From the NCBI GenBank assembly GCA_022560025.1, contig JAFISE010000058.1:120375-184374 (forward strand): 64,000 nt of DNA, in the 5' to 3' direction. How positions within the stretch are numbered: the stretch's first letter is position 1; each line of letters begins with the position of its first letter. The notes beneath the pieces are model-generated. The model searched no databases and was not told the DNA's origin. It saw only the letters and a program-made list of their open reading frames with translations. This DNA is from Stagonosporopsis chrysanthemi (taxonomy: Eukaryota > Ascomycota > Dothideomycetes > Pleosporales > Didymellaceae). Of the stretch, positions 1-10,788 are shown piece by piece. A program made the position numbers and the translations under genes.

Positions 1-916
1 TGTATGTACGCGCCGCCAACATTTAGCTCACATTCGGGCCAGGAGCGGGGCTTTTCAATAGCACATGCATGCTATTTCAGGCCATTTGCGGCCTTTTCGG
101 ATACATCAGGGTTATTAGTCTGCATGGCGCCTGCAGGAAGCTGTGACCAATGCCCAACCTATTGTTCGTGTAAGAGAGGTACATGGAATCAGCCTCAATC
201 AGGTCTCGTCGAGTAGCTCGGATTGTGTTGGATCTCCGACAGGACGCCTGAAGAGCTGTTATTCACGTCTGTTCTGTTGGACGTTTTCCACAGCGCCTTG
301 CACGAGGCAGACTTGGTGACCGCGCCGTGATCTTGTGGAGGCGATGTCGAACAACCAACGCTGTCAGAACAGTGCTGCACGGATGGAGGCTCAACACAAA
401 AAGCAGCGCTATGCGGCTCAGGCAGGTCAGAAGCATGCACTCTCGCTTTAACGCCCAGGGTCCTTGCTCAGTTCACACCTAACGTATCAGCGCTTGCAGC
501 AGAGCAAGGTTTTGGACCCGCCTGCTGCTCTGGGCAAGGTGCCATCTAATACATTCGCGCTAAGAGCGACCCCAGGTCACACCGGCCGCAAGATGCATGT
601 CGCCTCACGGGTAGCAGAAGGCCATCCGGTCGCGAACATGGTCGCCTCCACTTAGCGGCATGTACATGGCGCGTGCAGGCGCGGTCTGTCCAACGTCGAA
701 GTGCAAGGATCAAGGTGAACGGACGAAAGGTATAAGAAAGTTAACCGCCAGGTGAAGATGAGCAGCTACATGCCAAAGATACCGACGGCTCCTTTCTTCG
801 TGAACGTGAAGTGAAAGCAAACGGCGTGGGCTTCCACTTTCTAGCTCGCACCTTCTAGCTCGCACCTTCTGTCTTCCATCAACACACGTGCTTGACATAC
901 CTCCATCCTTGCCACC
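1..916. other. intergenic, no gene recognised
   Basis: Short frames on both strands show no family resemblance and no splice continuity. The only structure I see is a perfect 14-bp tandem duplication at 839-866, just ahead of the gene starting at 917. The last 100 bases are presumably its promoter and 5' leader. Confidence 0.6.
839..866. repeat. 14-bp perfect tandem duplication
   Basis: The unit TTCTAGCTCGCACC occurs twice head to tail, followed by a partial third TTCT. It lies about 50 bp upstream of the start codon at 917, so it is probably in the leader or core promoter of the secreted DUF3455 gene. Confidence 0.85.
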
Positions 917-1792
917 ATGCACTTCACACTTGCCGCTACCGTGTCGGCTCTCGCTCTCCTCGCCGGCTCAGTCAACGCTCTGCCCGCAAAGCAGACACAG
1001 ACCTACGAGCCTGCCACCAGGCTCGACAAGCTCGCCAAGTTGATGCCCAAGAGCGCTCTTCCAGCTCCAGATGGCCTGCAGCTCAAGTTTGTCGTCCTCG
1101 GCGTTGGCACTCAGGTACGTAACTTCTACAGCTGTGAAGCACACCGCGTGTGTACTAATCCTACGCAGAACTATACATGTGGCAGTGACGAGAACGCTGC
1201 TCCTGGCACCACTGGCGCTGCTGGTGAGTCGTTTCCGCACTATTGACCAGACTGCCATCTAACATAGCCCAGCGGACCTCTACGACATCGGCACGCAGCT
1301 TAGCAAAGACGCCTTCGCACGTTGGACCATCCCCACCATCTCGCCCCTGGCGCTCTCTCTCTCCTCCCAGCCATCCCGCTTCGTGCAGAACCTGAAGTCC
1401 CTGAGCTACGAGCACAAAATCGGCCACCACTTCTTCACTGGTAGCTCGCCCGTCTTCGCCCTCGACCAGATCGCCATGACCCCGTACCCTCTCACCGTCG
1501 TAGCCAAGCTCAACGAGACGGACGCCCCGAAGACTTCTTGCCCTGGCTCCAACGCCGAGGGCGCGATCAAGTGGCTGCTCCTCAAGGACACCAAGGGCCT
1601 CAGCCAGGGTGGTATCGATACCGTCTACCGTATCGAGACGGCGGGTGGCAACAAGCCTGCCACTTGCAAGGGGCAGAAGGCCGCTTTCGAGGTCAAGTAC
1701 AGCGCACAGTGTATGTCTCCCTCCCTTGTGACGTAGTGTTCCAGCCACTGACATCTCTAGACTGGATCTTCGGCCCCAAGAACTCCTACTAG
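917..1792 (+). CDS. secreted DUF3455 family protein
   Basis: Four exons (917-1114, 1169-1223, 1273-1710, 1761-1792) give about 240 residues. Residues 1-21 form a signal peptide with a hydrophobic core and a small-residue cleavage site (VNA-LP), so the protein is probably exported. The body carries the hallmarks of the fungal DUF3455 family: LQLKFVVLGVGTQNYTC near residue 60-75, AIKWLLLKD in the middle, a GGIDTVYRIETAGG segment, a Cys-containing PATCKG, and the terminal YSAQYWIFG. The family has no established biochemical role, and some database entries carry a misleading malate dehydrogenase label. All three introns have GT-AG ends; the second acceptor was set at CCCAG (1272) because TAG at 1267 breaks the frame. 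The length is normal for the family. Start ATG has a good CACC context. Confidence 0.9.
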
Positions 1793-2556
1793 CTCCAACC
1801 TATGGCAGAGAACCTCCGAACTCCTCATTGTCATAGCTGGGGTGGCATAGCCGTCTCTGCAACTATGATTACAACGCTCGCACTGCTGCTGTGTCCCTTC
1901 ATCGATACCGCTCTGCCCAACACTGCATCACACGCCCGCATGGCTACTGATCACTTTCTTTTCACTTCTCTGTACCTATTTTCGTCAAGATACCCTTTAG
2001 GCGTTACGGTGGGCAGGCGCTATACAAAAGATGTTCTTTCACAACAGTTTCCACGATAATACAAACTCTATGGCTCTTGGAGCCTGTTTACCTACCATCT
2101 CCTTGCTACTACCTTGCTGTGACCGTGAGATGCCGTGCTGCCTCTGCAGCTACTTTGGCTTTGCTTGCTTGCTTCGCACTTTGTGCTCTGCATTGGCGCT
2201 ACATGCCGCCGTGCAACTGCTGCCAGCCTCTTGTGGAGCTCGTGCAACGGCTGCCAGCCTCACGGCAGGGGTTGGGCCGTTGTAGCCGCCGAGAGTTGGT
2301 GTCTGACAGGGCGGCTTGCTGTACGAGCATCCAAATACGACGAGGTCACGCGCAACTAAGTGGACAGCGCTCAGGCTTTCGTTGAAAAGTAGACACTTCG
2401 TTCCAAGAGGTTGTACATGTACATTTTACAACGCCGATCCACATGACCCAAAAGCACGCTGTCCGAGGAGAGTAGTAGTAATTACAAGATTCGAACACGT
2501 CCAAGACACACCGTCAAGGTAAAGACCAACATCAACATCGACAGCTTAGATGGAAT
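1793..2556. other. intergenic, 3' flanks of convergent genes
   Basis: It lies between the converging DUF3455 gene and TOM70. Frames here are low-complexity (Ala/Leu/Cys-rich) without splice logic or homology that I recognise. I see no gene. Confidence 0.6.
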
Positions 2557-4620
2557 CTACCTCATGCCAAAGCCGCCCGCGCCGGCTGCAGCACCCATAG
2601 CACCCAGTCTGCTGGCAAGCTTGGGGTACTTCTCCTGGACCTCGAGCTGTGTCCTTGTAGCCTCGGCGTAGCTAAGGGCATTGACAATCTCGCCTTCTGT
2701 CCTTGATAGCTCGGCAGCGCGCTCGAAGTACTTGAGTGCTTCTGTAACCTTGCCCTGCTGGAGGAGCAGTTGCGCCATGGTGGCGACGGCGATGTCGCAC
2801 TCGGGGTCGATGATGAGAGCCTTCTCGCACAGCTTCTCGGCCTCGTTAAAGTCGTTCTTCCATTGGAAGAGGGCGAGAGCCTTGTTGATGAGGGGCAGCA
2901 CGTTCATGCCGAGCGGCTTGCTGCTCTTCTCCATCTCGACGGCGGTGTCGAACTTTTCGATGGCCTCCTGGTATTTCTGCTGGTCGAGGAGCAGCTCGCC
3001 GTAGTAGTTGTAAACGTCGGGTACTTGGGAGAAGTTCTTCATGCAGCGGCGGAAAGTGGCCATGGACGAGGCGATGGAGCCCATCTTGTATTGTGTGACA
3101 CCGAGCTGGATGTGCGAGAAGATGAAGGTCTCGTCGAGGTCGATCGAGCGCTGGTAGTCCTTAGCAGCCTCACCAAATTCGGACTTGATGAAGTGCAGCT
3201 GTGCACGGTGGTAGAAGATATCGGGATCGGTCTCGTTCTGTCCAAGGGCGGTCGCAAAGTCGGCTTCGGCAGCTTCAGGGTTGGCTGTCAAGGGTCAGAA
3301 ATGCTAGTCCTTTGTCATATCAGTATACGTACCGAGCTCCAAGTGCATGCTGGCGCGCTTGATGAAGCTCTGTGTCAGCGAAGGCTGCAGCTCAACGCTC
3401 TTGTCCATGTCGTGCAGGGCATCCTCGTTGTCGCCCTTGAGGTAGCGGAAGGTTCCGCGCATGTTATACGCGAAAGCCTCGTGCTCGCCGAGGTCGCCCA
3501 GCTCCAGAGCACGGTCGAAGGCTGCGGCGGCCTCTGCGTAGCCCTCGCCGGTCTTTGTGCCCATGGCCTTGAGACCCTTGCGCAGCTGGCCCTTGCCGCT
3601 CTCCTCGTCGAGCTCAGCGTCGTCCTCGAGGCCGGCGGGCGCAGGCTTGGGGCGGAAGCTCTGCAGATAGTTGGTGACGAAGGTCGGGCTGGGCAGCTTC
3701 TTCTCCTTGGAGGCGAGGATGGCCTTGCCCTTCTGCTCGGCGACCTTCTTCAGCAGGCGCTCGACGCTCTGGGCGCTGCTCTCGTTGCGGAAGCCGTCGA
3801 TGATGCAGCTGGCTGTGTAGTCGAGGAGAGCCTCGCTGTTGCGCTCAACCTGCTCGTATGCGTTGGCGCGGCGGTTCAGGGCTTTGACGTACTCGTTGTC
3901 GAGGTTGATAGCGGCGGTGGTGTCGTCAATGACCTTGTCCCAGTCGGACATGGCATTGTAGCAGGCGGCGCGGTTCGAGTAGAAGACCGGGTCCTGCTTG
4001 CAGAGAATGGCCTTGCCGTACAGCTCGATGGCGCGGTTGTAGTCCTTGGACCCGTACGCCTTGTTGCCGGCTGCCTTGAGCTTGGCGGCATAGTCTTTGC
4101 GCTCCTGTATGCTGTCAGCTGCATCCGGTACCCATGTCCATTAGATGTCTGCGCACCTCCTCCGACAGCGCGCTCACTGTGCTCTCGGTGACCTCGGGAA
4201 GCTCGTCCTCAGGTGTCGCTGCCACCGACGCCTTCCTCTCTGCCGCAGGCTCCTCCTTTGTCTCGTTCGCCTTGGCCGCGCGCTCCTTCTCGCGCCTCCG
4301 CTCGCGCTGCTTCTTGCGCTTGTTTGCTGTGCCTGTTGCCGATCCGTCTGTGGCCGAGTCGGACGAATTGAAGTAGTAGATGGCGCCGCCCGCGCCAACG
4401 ACGAGTGTCACTCCGGCGATGGTGTAAACGACGCCCTTGTTCTCAGACGCCCAGTTCGACAGCCTTGTCTGGGTTAGTAGAGACCTCGGGACACAGCTCT
4501 GAGGGAGCTGCCGGGGCTAACGTGCCTTGACCAGAATCCATCCGACTCGGGAATGCCGACGGGGAAGGGGCCTGGTGCGCTGATCACCGGAGCGGGTGCG
4601 TTGCCGGTGATGTTGGCCAT
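2557..4620 (-). CDS. TOM70: mitochondrial import receptor Tom70
   Basis: Four exons (4620-4522, 4468-4157, 4104-3333, 3284-2557) give 636 residues, normal for Tom70. The N-terminus is short and followed by one membrane segment (VVYTIAGVTLVVGAGGAIYY, about residues 46-65). A charged linker rich in Lys/Arg/Glu comes next, then arrays of TPR repeats from about residue 140 (KLKAAGNKAYGSKDYNRAIE, YSNRAACYNAM) to the C-terminus. This signal-anchored outer-membrane layout, with the TPR body in the cytosol, is that of the receptor that docks carrier precursors and Hsp70/Hsp90. Introns have branch motifs such as CTAAC, and the third joins with G|CC in frame. A long open frame on the opposite strand (2770-4191) is a shadow. 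The gene shares a 0.7-kb divergent promoter region with the gene at 5327. Confidence 0.95.
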
Positions 4621-5326
4621 GGTGAGAAACGCAAAAGGGATATTAAAGCGATGAAAATACAAAGTCGAAGCGGAACGGCGCACAATGGCGGTGGTGATGG
4701 ATTGGTACTGCAGAAGCTGCACGTCAAAGATTAAGTTGGCCCCTGCGGGATGACTTCATGGTCGTCCTTGCTAAACACGCCAACACAACAACGCCATTCA
4801 CCGTTTGTTACCACTTGATGCGCTGCGCGTCACTTGAATGGACTGCACAGCTTCTAGCTGCAGCAGTGTGTACCGCCTTCTCTGTCTTGTGCCAATCATG
4901 CTTCAAGCGCTCGCCTGCAACACTTTCACGTGACAGACAGCAGCTCTCACTGCCTCACTAGAGCTTTGCCCTAGATTGACAGTAGACACATGCACTCAGT
5001 CGCTGTGACGAATCATCTTGCTTTAGTGGAAGTACTCGATAAACATCCTCCCTTGGAATAATCGCCCGCCGGTACCACGGCATCGAGCACCGGCGCAAGC
5101 GGAGTTTAGAGTCAAAGTAGTGCATCACTTTACACCACCGCATCACCGACATCAACAGAGCATAGAGCATTAACATAGCCAGATAGCGTCACCCATTTGA
5201 TACTGACAGGTACCATAGTATACCCAATCCAGCCCCGCAAACACCAAGGACGCAGACCCGGCTCCATCCTCGGTGAGAAGACGACGTTCCAGAGTACTTG
5301 TGAAAGCATCCAGGCGACCTACCAAT
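4621..5326. other. divergent promoter region
   Basis: This is the spacer between the start of TOM70 (-) and the aminodeoxychorismate lyase-like gene (+). No other gene was recognised. It must hold both promoters; I could not pick out a clear TATA element. Confidence 0.6.
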
Positions 5327-6553
5327 ATGTCAGCTTCGTCAACATTCCAACTGTTTACCTCCATTCGCTATGATCCACTCCTACTTACCAGCTCCGAAAA
5401 TTCAAGGCCAGATCTAAACTTTATCACCCCGTCACCGTTCTACATGCTCGCCTACCACCGAGACCGCATGGTGGAAGCTGCGCAACACTTCGATTTCGAT
5501 CTCGTAACCTCAGCATTGGCTGATGGACCGTATCTGCACAAAAACCTACTAGAAAAAGTCAAGGCGTGGCAGGAAAAGGAGGGAAAAGATGACGGGCCCC
5601 TCAAAGTACGCATTCTCTTCGACAAATCAGCAAACATGAGCGTCGACTTCCTTGCTATCCCAGCGGTCCCATTGTCAACGCTATACCCAACTTCCTTCGA
5701 CGCTCCAAACAACACGCCACCTCAACACCCAGCCAAACAACCCCTCAAGCTCTCCCCCCAAACGGGCGGAGCCTTAAACCTCGGACCCACCGACTCGCTC
5801 CCCGCAGGCGATTCGTCTCAATCCGCGCAACCACCCCAACCAAAAGCCTTCAAGCCTTCCCCACTGACCGGCGGCGCTCTAAACCTCGGGCCATCCGACT
5901 CCCTCCCAGCTGGCAGCCAAGACCCGAACTACACTCCTCCAACAGCCTCCAACCCCAGCTCCCCCATTCCTCCCCCTCCAGAATGGAAACTCCGCCTCGA
6001 CACCGCCCCCACACCTCCCTCGCCGTACACGCTCCTCAAAACCACTGAGCGTGAGACGTACGACAAGAGCCGCGCGCGCGCACTCCCCGCCAACCCCGCC
6101 AGCAGCGTGCACAGGGAGGTGATTCTGTTCAACGGCGTAAACGAGGTGACAGAGGGGACGTTGACATCGCTGTACTTCTACCGCGGAGGGCGGTGGGTGA
6201 CGCCGCCGGTGGGCGTGCCCGAGGCATTCAAGGTCTCTCATGCCACGGCCAGCGACGGCAATGGCGATGAAGACGGCCTGGGGAGCAGCAAGGCACCGAC
6301 AAGCAGCCACGCCGCCCACCGTACCGATGCCGACGAGGGCGAGCTCCGCCAACCTTTCCCTGGGCGCTGGGGCCATAGCGTGCGCAGCGCGAAAGTCGGT
6401 GCAGGCGGACAGCGCGGTACGAGTCGAAGGTGGGCGCTGGGGAAAGGGTTTTGTATGGAGGAGCCGGTTGACGTCAAGACTGTGGAAGAAGGGGAGGGCG
6501 TGTGGATTAGTAATGGGGTGAGGGGGTTTGGGTTCGGGCGAGTTGTCGCGTAG
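5327..6553 (+). CDS. aminodeoxychorismate lyase-like (PLP fold type IV)
   Basis: A single open frame of 408 residues from ATG 5327; the frame extends upstream to 5273, but that N-terminus is Arg-rich and less plausible. The C-terminal half looks like fungal Abz2, which converts aminodeoxychorismate to p-aminobenzoate for folate: LLKTTERETYDKSR (the Lys would hold PLP), then EVTEGTLTSLYFYRGGRWVTPP, and finally GTSRRWALGKG and GVWISNGVRGFGFGRV. Two oddities stand out. A 21-residue motif (core TGGALNLGPTDSLPAG) is duplicated at about residues 145-165 and 184-203. About 65 polar residues also interrupt the conserved core between WVTPPVG and GAGGQRGTSRRWAL; this is either a real insertion or an unrecognised intron (possible donor 6215 or 6233, acceptor CAG ending 6412, both weak). 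The family call is moderately secure; the exact substrate is inferred. Confidence 0.75.
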   Translation: MSASSTFQLFTSIRYDPLLLTSSENSRPDLNFITPSPFYMLAYHRDRMVEAAQHFDFDLVTSALADGPYLHKNLLEKVKAWQEKEGKDDGPLKVRILFDKSANMSVDFLAIPAVPLSTLYPTSFDAPNNTPPQHPAKQPLKLSPQTGGALNLGPTDSLPAGDSSQSAQPPQPKAFKPSPLTGGALNLGPSDSLPAGSQDPNYTPPTASNPSSPIPPPPEWKLRLDTAPTPPSPYTLLKTTERETYDKSRARALPANPASSVHREVILFNGVNEVTEGTLTSLYFYRGGRWVTPPVGVPEAFKVSHATASDGNGDEDGLGSSKAPTSSHAAHRTDADEGELRQPFPGRWGHSVRSAKVGAGGQRGTSRRWALGKGFCMEEPVDVKTVEEGEGVWISNGVRGFGFGRVVA

Positions 6554-6926
6554 GAGGGGTGTAGGCGAAGGAAATATTGGACGAGGCGATTGGGATGGAG
6601 ATCAGATTGGGCTGAAAGAGTTGGAGATTAAGACTTGTGACTGTAGGAGCTGGGTCTGGATAGATTTGTCTTCGTCGCGAGCAGTGTGTCCTTTCTATGC
6701 TGTCCAACCTAGGTAGGAGTTGACTGTGGTGATAGCTTCAGGTCATCTCTGATACGCTTCACGCACGCAACCCAGGCATCGTGACATGAACAAAGCAAGT
6801 CCATTTATCTAGGGATACATGTAGCGTGGGGTATAATAGTCTTGAGAAACACACAGCCACACACACCCTGCGCTTTACTCTTCTCTCTTCTCTATGCAAT
6901 GGGATCTCACCTACAGACCCCGCCGC
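6554..6926. other. convergent 3' flanks
   Basis: This spacer holds the 3' ends of the lyase-like gene (+) and SNF1 (-). I see nothing else in it. Confidence 0.6.
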
Positions 6927-9722
6927 TTACTCCCCGCTCAACTGTAGGATAAGCGTACTGGCCACGTCCAAGAACGGAAACGGGCTCGTGCACACCTTCT
7001 CTCCCTCCATGCGGCCCGCACCAACCTCCTCGGTCCTCTCGCGCAGCACGCCCCGCCCGCCCCGCAACTCGCTCGCCACATCATCTGGCAACGGCTCGCC
7101 CTCGTCCAGCCGTCTCCACACGCCCTGCTCGTCATCCCACCCATCCTCATGCTGGTGCTTGCTGCGGTGGCTGGAAGAAAAGTCCACGTCGGGATTTGCC
7201 TTGATTTCGCGCACGAGATTGGAGACCAGGCGCTCGTAGCCTGCGCACTTGAAGTCGACGACGAAGAAGTCGCGGTCGATCGAGTACAGTTGGATGCTCA
7301 TGTAGATCCAGACTGCTTCGTCGGGGGCAGGGTAGTCGGGGTCGTAGGCGACATCGGCGTGGGTCATGCCGTCGACGACGTGGCTGGAATTACTGGTTGT
7401 TGTGGAGCTACGGCGGCGGGCTTCGGGGTCGCGGTGGAGGTCGACGCGGCTGGAGTGGGTAGAGGAGGGGTGTGCGACCCCGGGGGGAAACATGCCGTCT
7501 TTGCGGAAGCGGGCGTTGATCACCCAAGGGTCTTCGGAAATGCGGTAGCCGTAGTCGTTTGCGTGGTTGTAACGCTTTTGACGGCCGCGGGGTTCCTGGT
7601 CTGAATCCGCGTTGCGAACTGTGAAATTATTACGTTGGGGCGAGGACTCATCGTCGGATCGTGCGTCGCCAGAGGAGTGGGATGAGATTGAGGAGCTCTG
7701 AGAGTGTGTTCGTGGCCGTGACGCAGATTGTTCTTGTGAGCCCCGGGATCCGCTGCGTGAGCGAGATCCCCCTCCAATTTTGCGTGGCTCAGGAACCTCC
7801 CAATCAGCGCCCATAGCCTTCAGAGCTTTGAAGATGGCAAGCATGGCCTCGGCAGGTTGATTCCGAGACCTGATACCGAACTGCCATTTCGTTGGTCTGG
7901 CTTTCTTTGCCGGCAGAGCCGTCATTGGCTCAGGTCGAGGTCGTTGTGGATCTGGTAGAGTTCGGAAATTTGGTTTCAGTCGTCGAGCGTTTGCGGCGCG
8001 CTGTTCCTCAGTCTGTCCAGATGGTGACCCTTCATGACCTTGCGCTTGAGGAGGTGCTCTTGGGTGACCCTTCATGTAGGCAGTGTGATATTCTGTAAGA
8101 CTGCTGGGCAAGATGGCAATGGTGCTGACAGGGCTGCGGACGGTCGCAAGCTGACTGCTCGCGTTCGAGCCTTGCCGTGCACGTTCATGATCGGCTGAAG
8201 GAGGCGGGATGATTTGCGGTCGGGTGCCACCAGCCAAAACTTGTGGTATGGACTGGCTGAGGTAGTCGTGACCGCCAGTTGGAGGCGATGATGCTAGAAA
8301 TGGTTGTAGGTTTTGTTCGTTTGTCAACAGTGCTACGGATAGAATTAGCGGAGATTGACAACCTTTGTCATGAACCATGACTTTGTGGGCCAGGCACACG
8401 GCCGGGGAACGCACAGGTGCATATGCACCCCACAAAGCGTTCAAACTGGGGGGATCCACTTACGATTTGCCTTCATCATCTGATTTTCACGAACAATCAG
8501 ATACGCATCCTTGATAGCACTGGGCTCATCACGCGCCAGCGCCTCCTGAACATCGTGCTTAGCATAGCCCATTGTCTTGCCCAGCTTCGAGACAACAGTC
8601 TCGTGCAGTTTTTGTACGACAGGGGCCGGCTGTGACGGCGCAACAGCCTTAGGGTCGATAGCCTTATTGGGATCGATGCCCGTATCAAAGAACTCCTGGA
8701 TGGGGGGCTCGAGGTAGGGAGGGAGATCTTTTGTAAACCAGGGGTCCATGCGAATCTCGCCAATGGTAATGCGATGTACGGGGTTGACCATAAGCATCTT
8801 CTTGATCAGCGAGACAGCGCCGGGCGATAGGTAGTTCGGTATGCTGTAGTTTCCTGCAGCGATCTTCTTGAACAGTGTGGGAATGTACTCGTCGTCGAAA
8901 GGCAATCGCCCAACAAGGAGGACGTAGAGAATGACACCGCAGCTCCAGACGTCTACCTCCGGTCCAGCATACAGTTTCCCAGAGATGACTTCTGGCGCCG
9001 CGTAGTTGGGGCTGCCACAGCTCGTCTTCAAGAAGTTGCCGTCAGTCATGATATTACTGAGTCCGAAATCAGCGATCTTGACGTTGTATTGGTCGTCAAG
9101 GAGTAGATTCTCGGGCTTCAGATCTCGGTGTACGATCTTGTGACGGTGACAGTACTCGACGGCGCAGACGATCTGCTGGAAGAATTTGCGCGCCTTGTCC
9201 TCTTGTAATCTCCCGTTGTTAACGATGTAATCGAAGAGTTCTCCTCCTGCGTATTCGAGGACCATGATGATCTCGGTGGGTGTTGTTATGACTGTGTACC
9301 TGTGCTTGTGTTAGTCGTGTCCGTGTCCAGAGGAAAAGCCTTACGTACAGCTTGATGATGTGTGGGTGTCGCAGCAGCTGCAGATACTGGATCTCACGCT
9401 CTATCCTGCCAGCCATATCTCGTGTCACCAGCCTCTTTCGGTTTATGATCTTCAGAGCGACCTTCTGCCCGCTGACCTGGTGTGTTGCGAGCTTGACTTT
9501 GCCGAAGGAGCCCTCTCCCAGCGTCTTGACAATAGTGTACTGCCCCAGGCGCTGGCTGGCCTTGGAGTCTCGTGCTTTGTTTGGTTCAACGGCCGGTGCG
9601 GGGATGACGGGTTCGGCATGTTGGAAGTCGACGGTCTTGGTGGTGCTCATGCCCCCCCTTCGCGGGGGAGGCATGCTCAAGGAGAGCTCCTCCAGGTCCT
9701 CGTTCTCGATTGCGGACGACAT
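6927..9722 (-). CDS. SNF1: SNF1 / AMPK catalytic alpha subunit
   Basis: Three exons (9722-9349, 9299-8464, 8332-6927) give 871 residues. The Ser/Thr kinase domain spans about residues 61-312: glycine loop LGEGSFGKVK, catalytic Lys in VALKIINRKR, HRDLKPENLL, DFGLSN, and the activation loop FLKTSCGSPNYAAPEV with the Thr that upstream kinases phosphorylate. A UBA-like autoinhibitory segment follows (YAKHDVQEALARDEPSAIKD). The C-terminus has WQFGIRSRNQPAEAMLAIFK and ends in FPFLDVASTLILQL, the alpha-subunit domain that binds the beta and gamma partners. A Ser/Arg-rich low-complexity insert lies between these two parts. The kinase drives derepression of alternative carbon use and, in pathogens, of cell-wall-degrading enzymes. 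Both introns are GT-AG; the first (9300-9348) restores KLYTVITT and the second (8333-8463) restores NPLLTNEQN. Length is typical for filamentous ascomycetes. Confidence 0.96.
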
Positions 9723-10788
9723 GGAGGGCGTTGCAATGGGCTCGGAGGCAATGGGTCTACAATCTCCTGAGGGCGCGCTGCCTGCCGTGGGCTGTCAGTG
9801 CAGTGTCCCGGCGTGCACCGTGGGGTACGTGCAGCTAGTTGGCGTTAGCAGGTGTGCCGAAACATGTTCGTCCAGCGGCGCGAGGCTGCGCCCAACAATA
9901 CGGCGGTCTGTGTCCCTTGCATATGACGAGGGGCAGGCATTGTTGGGCGGGCTCGTGTCCGCAGAGTGACATGGCTGGTGGAAGGGCAGTACTTACGTCA
10001 GAGGCCGTCTACAGCGGAGCGTGCTCCTCGTGGAGGAGGCTCAGGTTGGTCTGCGTGCGCGCTCGGACGTGCTGTTGTGCCCCGCTCAAGGCGCCGACGA
10101 GAAGACCATCGAACTGCAGGGCGCGCTGGACAGAGGCTCTTGTGCAACTTTATGCGTGTGATTGACGGCTGATCGGTGTGAGCGGCGACTGCGCGTGCGA
10201 TGGGTCGGAGCACCGTGGAGCACAGGCGACAGGCGACAGGCGACGAGCAGCTGCGGTGGGGCCCCGGGCGTTGACTGGCTGTGGGCGACGCGGGTCTCGC
10301 GGAGAATGGCAGCGACTGTGAAGGAGCAGCTGTTGAGGCCAAGCAAAGGAGACTGGTGCGTACAGGCCGGGAACGTGCAAAACGCACGATGAGCCATACG
10401 GCTGGGTTCGAGCTAGAGGAGGGGCATCGTGAGAACCATGCGAGGAGGCAGTCGACCGTCGAGCTGCCGCAACGCCGACCTTCGGCTGCAAGTCTACAGG
10501 AACCCGTTTGTCTTCACGCGGCGCAGCAATCGCACATGGATCTGCAGTCTTGACATTCTTATTTCTGACAGCTAACCCTGGTCAGAGCTATCGACCAGTT
10601 CGCATGTCGTCAGCCCCAGCCTGGGATCGTGACTCGGCTCCAACCGCTGCACGCGACGCCAGATGGCCCCTCTCGTGACCACCCCCGTGGGCTTCCTCTG
10701 CATGCCTGCACAGCATTTTGACATTGCGATCGCGGCTTCAATCTCACTCCACCACCCTGAAGCCACCTCCGCGGAAGGATCCATTATC
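9723..10788. other. SNF1 upstream region, no gene
   Basis: About 1.07 kb between the SNF1 start and the 3' end of the permease. Several overlapping frames of 100-200 codons exist in both directions (9352-9969, 9998-10387), but composition and lack of homology argue against them. A 7-bp unit ACAGGCG is repeated three times at 10222-10242. The region probably contains the SNF1 promoter and a long leader. Confidence 0.6.
10222..10242. repeat. ACAGGCG tandem repeat, 3 units
   Basis: Three perfect head-to-tail 7-bp units lie in the SNF1 upstream region. It is a simple microsatellite; no function is inferred. Confidence 0.85.

Noticed and set aside
2770..4191. 473-codon open frame on the plus strand
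   Set aside because: It is exactly antisense to TOM70 exons, with Leu/Val/Gly-heavy composition typical of the complement of a GC-rich coding frame.
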